A stretch of DNA of 64,000 bases from Limanda limanda (lineage: Eukaryota > Chordata > Actinopteri > Pleuronectiformes > Pleuronectidae): assembly GCF_963576545.1 (NCBI RefSeq), contig NC_083647.1, positions 186,001-250,000 on the forward strand. Direction: 5' to 3'. A model generated the notes under the pieces. It worked only from the letters and a program-made list of their open reading frames with translations, did no database searches and was not told the DNA's origin. The position numbers and the translations under genes are program-made. Positions 22,142 to 64,000 of the stretch are shown in pieces; position 1 is the first letter of the stretch, and each line of letters opens with the position of its first letter.

Positions 22142-24868
22142 GGTCAATTAATCAATCACATTTTATTTGTATAGCCCATATTCACATCTCACAATTTGTC
22201 TCATAGGGCTTTAACATTGTGTGACATCCTCTGTCCTCAACCCTCAACAAGAGTAAGGAATAACTACTAAAACCCTTTTAACAGGGTTAAAAGAACGTAT
22301 AAACCTCAGAGAGAGCCACATGTGAGGGATCCCTCTCCCAGGACGGACAGAAGTGCAATAGATGTCAAGTGTACTATATATCAAGCAGTCCCACTGCAAT
22401 CATAGTCTATGGTAAGCAGCCAGCAAGATGATGATCCACCATCAAGATCCGATGCCACTATAGTCCAGTCATTGTCCACTGCCGGCAATGAGGATCCATC
22501 ATCAGCTGCAACCTCGGTCATGGTCCACCACCATTATCAGATGCCAACGATAAAGGATCCGCTATTATTATTACGATCAGCCAGCACGATACAGAATACG
22601 CCAAACTGGATCCACCATTACGATCTCTGATACGCGATCCACAGATCGTAATCCATGACGTGGCCACAGCTGCGGCCCTGGATCTGCGGGCGATAAGACA
22701 AATAGACTCCGGGGAAGCGGTCAAGTCAGAAACATGTATTGATGAGATATGAATTAATTTGATGTGATAATGATTTGAGAAGAGGAAGGAGAAGCTGGAA
22801 AAAGAAGCTCCGTGTGTCATGTGTCATAAATTTCCTTTGCACCTCAGCGTCATCAGGTTTTTTTGCCTTGTAATCAGTCACTACGTTTACATGATGGCAT
22901 AAACCCGATTTCGGCTGAAGCCCGGTTTCTCTATCCATGGGGGGTTAACTGCTCTATCTCAGGGTACATGGCACTGAGAAATCCGACTCTTGTCCGAAAG
23001 CATTTCATACCCCGCTACGATAGGTGGCTCTGTTTTCATTACAGCTAGTGGTGATACAGCCATTTCCGCTTGACCTCGTCACCACTACCAACAAAAAACA
23101 ACAACAGCCTTCAACTCAGCATGCGAGAAAGATGACGAACGGAGAGCAAGGTGAAGCTACGTCCCTCTACATGATGTTGTGCATGTTTACTCTAGGAGTA
23201 TTGCGAATGCGAACGGCGCATTTCCGGGTCACGGCCAGGGAGGAGAGGGGGGGGCAGGATCTCAAGCATGCACAGAGACGTCATCTCCAGTTGTTGTCTA
23301 GCTTCCAGAGTTACATGTGCGCGTTGTCCGATATACAGCCAAATCCGATTGACTTATCTGGGGGTGGTTATCCGACTTCAGTCGGACACAAGAAATCTAG
23401 ATTTGTGGAGTTACATGAAATGGATCTTCGATTGAAACCCGACAACGCCAGAAATCGGGTTTCAATCGGACACATGTAACCGCAGTGAATGATACAGGCC
23501 GAACTTGAGGTTACACTGAGGCTCAAGGTAAATCTGACTGGCTACTGGTTTGTATGGCAGTACTATGAAAGCCATGTGGCCCACTCAGTAGATCAGACAT
23601 CAATACCTCTATGCCTTTTTAAACTAAATGCTTCCCATTTTAGAACATAGGACAAGTTACATTCTGCCGCACTAATTAATGCATACCGCCAGTTGATGTT
23701 ATCGACCTTCTAGACCTATAGCAGCAGCACTAAGAGCAGGTCTAAGACAAGCCTGGACCAGCTCTTACTATAAGCTTCATCAACAAGGAAGGTTTTTAAG
23801 CCTACTCTTAAACGTACAGATAGTGTCTGCTTCCAAAACTGAAAGTGAGAGATGATTCCACAGGAGAGGGGCTTGATGGCTGAAAGCTCTGGCTCCTACT
23901 CTACTTTTAGAGACTTTAGGAACGACAAGAAATGTGCTCTCTTTTCTTGGTTCTCGTCAGGACACGTGCTGTGGCATTTTGGACAAGCTGCAGAGTCTTT
24001 AACGACTTACTACTGGAGCCTGATAATAATGAATTACAATAGTCCAGTCTGGATGAAACAAAGGCGTGGACTAGTTTTTCTGCATCTTTTTGCGAAAAGA
24101 CATATTACGCAAGTGGAAAAAGGCGGTCCTAGAAATAAGTTTTAAGTGTGAATTAAAGGACAAGTCAGGATCGAAGGATCACTCCCAAGTTCCTGACCGT
24201 TTCATTGGAAGCAAGGGCAATGACATCTAGCGCAGCTATATCATTAGATAATCTATCTCTAAGGTGTTTAGGGCCAAGTATTATACCTTCTGTTTTATCT
24301 GAGTTCAATAAGAGAAAATTGCGGGTCATCCAGGTTTTTATGTCCTTGAGACACGCTTGAAGTTTAGTTAAGTGATTACTTTGTTCAGGTTTTATTGACA
24401 AGTATAACTGGGTGTCATCGGCATAACAGTGAAAATTTACCGAGTTTGTCCTGATAATGTTTCTTAGTGGAAGCATATATAATGAGAATAAAATTGGGCC
24501 GAACACTAAGCCCTGTGGAACACCGTGGTTAACTTTGGTGCGCACAGATTACTCATCATTGTTTTGCACGAATTGGAAGCAGTTCCTTTAATGCTAATTA
24601 ACTGTTCTAGTCTCTGTAATCCAATTTGATGGTCAATTGTGTCGAAAGGTGCACTGAGATCTTACAGAACGAGTACAGACACAAATCTCTGATCTATAGC
24701 TATTAGGTCATTAGTGACTTTTGCCAAGGCTGTCTCTGTGCTATGATTAGCTCTAAATCCAGACTGAAAGTCTTCAAATATATTATTTTCCTGGAGAAAC
24801 TCACAGAGCTGTTAATTAAAACCTCTGGGTCTAGGGTGTTTTATTTTAGAAGGGGTTTGATTACCGGT
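22142..24868 (-). mobile_element. L2-type LINE, reversed, rearranged
   Basis: Read on the minus strand, 24868 to about 23,710 follows the RT of the 11.5-kb L2. It includes VNHGVPQGLVFGPILFSLYM and the catalytic [14 protein letters not shown] near 24,410. From about 22,862 to 22,142 it follows that element's 3' UTR and ends in the ATTG tail. The two blocks are separated by a MITE (22879-23487) and by about 200 bases of unrelated repeat. Stops and deletions make it non-functional. The tryptophan codon at the site of the 11.5-kb copy's internal stop is intact here (about 24,329). Confidence 0.8.
22879..23487. mobile_element. MITE with CACTACGTTTACATG termini
   Basis: The left terminus CACTACGTTTACATG and the right terminus read inward, CACTGCGGTTACATG, form a 15-bp inverted repeat with two mismatches. 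Behind each end lies a shared 'aaacccgatttc' block, also inverted (22,900 and 23,449). There is no transposase, so it is non-autonomous. It splits a reversed L2 copy. The superfamily is not certain because no clear target duplication was found. Confidence 0.6.
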
Positions 24869-24925
24869 GGTCGCTAAAATCCGATAACATCAACTAGTAG
24901 AACGCATTAATTAGTGCGGTAGAAC
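23662..24925. repeat. 44-bp inverted repeat bracketing an L2 fragment
   Basis: The plus strand at 24,882-24,925 (CGATAACATCAACT ... GCATTAATTAGTGCGG) reappears reversed at 23,662-23,705 with about 85% identity. What lies between is essentially a minus-strand L2 RT fragment. The arrangement is either a composite insertion or an L2 piece caught between two copies of another repeat. Confidence 0.65.
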
Positions 24926-25390
24926 ATCCAAGTCTACTCTCATCAACCTGGTTTCCTGCAGCAGCAGTTTTCAGGATACAAAAAATGAGCTAAACAGAAT
25001 GAAGACTAACCTTAACAGTTGGATAATATTGCTTTTTGTTTAGAGCTACTTGTGCTGCCCCTGAATCTATTAAAGAAAAAAATATAGCAAGTTCACGGCC
25101 CCTATCACTTCAGCTCAATATTATATTTAACTGATACATCAGGAAAAAACGCATGTATTTGCAATTAATCAAACCAGCCACAGATAATTACCAAATAAGG
25201 AACCTAGTTTTGCCCAGTTGTTTAGCAACTTTTGGGCAGACAGAAATGACTAATTGTTGAATAAGACAACCAGATGTCTGTAGTATACTGTATGTGTGAC
25301 GTAGATGGTTCAAAGGGAGCAGACTACCGTCTGTCACCATCACTCACAAAATTGAATAGCAGTTTTGTCCACAAAGAGTGCACTGTCCTT

Positions 25391-25398
25391 TGAGGTAG
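25391..25398 (-). promoter_or_regulatory. let-7 8-mer seed match (candidate)
   Basis: The mRNA strand reads CTACCTCA, a full 8-mer match to the let-7 seed. It lies about 1.8 kb after the dicer1 stop, so it counts only if the UTR extends that far. Vertebrate DICER1 is a known let-7 target. Confidence 0.35.
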
Positions 25399-26169
25399 AA
25401 GTATTGCGGTAAGAATGTGACTGAATTAGATTTAACATTGCTGTACACACACACAACTTAGGAACAACATAACTATATTCTGTTCTTAACTCTTATTTAT
25501 AAACATAGATTGGAAGATACAAACCACAAGTCTTTACCGCTCTGCCTATTTTTTGGAGTATATTTAACATTTAAGAGTGCAATCTGATTACTTCTACAAG
25601 CACTGACCCATTTCTGATAGATTATTTCTGTTCAATTAACACAGAAATCAAAAAGAGATTTTCTCTTAACACTAATAGACAAAAGAGCTGAAAGAGTTAG
25701 GATTACATGCAGCGAATACAATTCCGATGTCCCCTCAAGAAATAATCAAATCTTTTACAGATTGAAGGTTGACAAACAGGACAACCAAATCAAACAGATT
25801 TAAAAAAGTATAATAAAGAGGTATTATAGTTACAGTGCAAAAAGATGAGAAATTCAAGCTTAATACAAAAACATAGCACCAAACAAAAGAAAAAAGAAAA
25901 GAAAAATGCATGCAATTAACTGAGGTATTCAAGTGAAAAATGGCTTTCTGATGAAAAACAAAAGACATTTAGTGAGAGGCAAAATTTGTCAGAAAAAAAA
26001 AAGTCTGGTATCCTTATCCAGAGGAATCGACTTAAGCCTCAAAGTATCAAATCTGCTATCGCTTTGGTTGGTATGGGATGTGAGGAACACTAGTGTGTTG
26101 AAATGAATTTGCTGTATTTGTAAAGATTCTATGCATCTTATACACAAGTATCCAATTTGTAGAAAATGG

Positions 26170-26177
26170 TGCAGCAT
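26170..26177 (-). promoter_or_regulatory. miR-103/107 8-mer seed match (candidate)
   Basis: The mRNA strand reads ATGCTGCA: the seven-base match to miR-103/107 positions 2-8 followed by A, about 1.0 kb after the dicer1 stop. miR-103/107 repress DICER1 through 3' UTR sites in mammals. Whether this transcript reaches this point is not shown by the sequence. Confidence 0.4.
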
Positions 26178-26765
26178 ATGGTATATGAAATATCTCATAT
26201 GTCTTTCTTTTTAGATCAAAACTGAATAAGTTGCTCCATGGAAAGACATTTACAGAGTAAGAATTAATATTTCAATTCCATACATTCTTGATATCAAAAA
26301 ACATATTAAGCCAAACTCCTAAGATAATGCCAGAAACATCCAATGTTGCTTTCACTCACTTTGAGTTACAGCCATAGAAAATGTGTAGAAGCCATCCAGT
26401 TGTTAAAAATGAATTTAAAGTACAGTAACTGGGAATGTTGATATCCCTATTCATGTTGCAGTATGAGTGTGAGTTGTAGCATCAAAGGCAAGAATATCAT
26501 TTACGCAATTTAAATCTTTATACATTTTTTTTTATATAATCATCGGCTACAAATATGATTTTGGTGTCAGTGTAACCACACAGTTGTCAATATAACAGAT
26601 CCTAATAAGTGCAAAAATTATTAAAAATACCATTTAGAATACCATTTCAAGACAGATTTCAGACAGAGGTCTCCGTTAGCCATGTCTGCTTTTAGCGTTA
26701 AAAACCACTTCTAAACTGATTGGCACTAGTGCAGAGGCTGAGGAGTTTAGTTATATTTAATTTTT

Positions 26766-26771
26766 TTTATT
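26766..26771 (-). terminator. Candidate dicer1 poly(A) signal AATAAA
   Basis: First canonical AATAAA on the mRNA strand after the stop codon, about 425 nt downstream. It lies within an A/T-rich context. Use of this signal would exclude both candidate miRNA sites from the mRNA. Confidence 0.35.
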
Positions 26772-27196
26772 ACCTATTTTGATTTACAATTTGATACTAC
26801 TATTATACAGTCTAATACTACACAATAAGCATAGGTCTCAACTCACTGACATAAAGTTTAACAAAAAAAACTGAGAAATTGGATACTGTGACCTAACCTT
26901 TTTTTTTTAAACAATTGACTAAATTTTAATAAAGTACTCATGTGATTACACAAAATAGAGGGAAATAAAGATTGTGTTTGCGCAAAAAAAGAAAACCTAA
27001 AATGTAAGAGAGCCACTGTTCTGTCTGTTGTGAGCTCAGTCTGCTTCTTTTGTTGCATCTTCACACAGTTGCCCTGGCTGTTCCATTGCAAGCTGAAGAT
27101 ACAGGGCTTGCATCAGTCTGTGCTGGGAAGTCGATGTTGCATTTTCTTTTGTAGTGTCAATAGCTTAGGTGCTAATACTGAGCGAAGAGGAGGAGC

Positions 27197-63936
<36,740 letters not shown>

Positions 63937-64000
63937 CTGTCAATGACACATCCATAAAATGAATGAACCTGAAGTGACAAAGGGATTCGTTTTTATTAAA

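Larger units (their letters stand above)
24926..27196 (-). other. dicer1: Probable dicer1 3' UTR and downstream flank
   Basis: The sequence after the dicer1 stop (27197) is AT-rich and, unlike most of the window, free of recognisable transposons for about 2.2 kb. This suits a long 3' UTR such as vertebrate DICER1 usually has. The first AATAAA on the mRNA strand is at 26771-26766, giving a short form of about 430-450 nt of UTR. A longer form would need a weaker signal further on; none stands out. The true 3' end cannot be fixed from sequence alone. Confidence 0.55.

Noticed and set aside
22879..23487. A 151-codon plus-strand frame at 23024-23479
   Set aside because: It lies entirely inside a MITE with matching inverted ends and shows no recognisable protein motif.

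Overview
The window is vertebrate nuclear DNA, almost certainly from a teleost fish. It holds one split protein-coding gene with canonical GT-AG introns and large repeat-filled introns. The repeats are fish-type: L2 and other non-LTR LINEs, Tc1/mariner, hAT elements with 8-bp target duplications, TTAA-flanked piggyBac-like MITEs and tRNA-derived SINE sequence. The only host gene I can support is dicer1, on the minus strand. Sixteen coding exons between 63936 and 27197 give 3675 nt, i.e. 1224 residues plus the stop. These run from the C-terminal part of the Dicer dimerisation (DUF283) domain through platform, PAZ, RNase IIIa, RNase IIIb and the C-terminal dsRBD. The start codon, the helicase and the first part of DUF283 lie beyond position 64000. 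All splice phases join in frame, and all eight catalytic acidic residues of the two RNase III domains are present.

Layout. 1-20,700: no host gene seen; a patchwork of LINE pieces (an L2 with an ORF1 esterase module at 1.8-3.9 kb, LINE 3' ends at 5.9 and 7.2 kb, an L1/Tx1-like ORF2 end at 9.6-11.1 kb, the best L2 copy at 11.5-14.2 kb), a Tc1-like remnant (15.1-15.8 kb) and a TTAA-flanked MITE (16.3-17.3 kb). 20,700-24,930: an endonuclease-bearing (R2/NeSL-like) LINE remnant and an inverted, rearranged L2 with a MITE inside it. 24,930-27,196: repeat-poor, AT-rich sequence just past the dicer1 stop, probably its 3' UTR, with 8-mer seed matches on the mRNA strand for miR-103/107 and let-7. 27,197-63,936: dicer1, whose introns hold nested hAT elements, MITEs, a Tc1 copy, several LINE fragments, a CCAAT-box cluster and a ~97-bp foldback.

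Dicer1 is the RNase III enzyme that makes miRNAs and siRNAs from double-stranded RNA. The most interesting points concern that role: possible miRNA feedback sites after the stop codon, and long inverted repeats inside its own introns that would be double-stranded in the pre-mRNA. I found no CRISPR array, operon, tRNA or rRNA gene and no convincing second host gene. Boundaries of degenerate repeats are approximate; exon boundaries are exact where GT/AG and phase agree.
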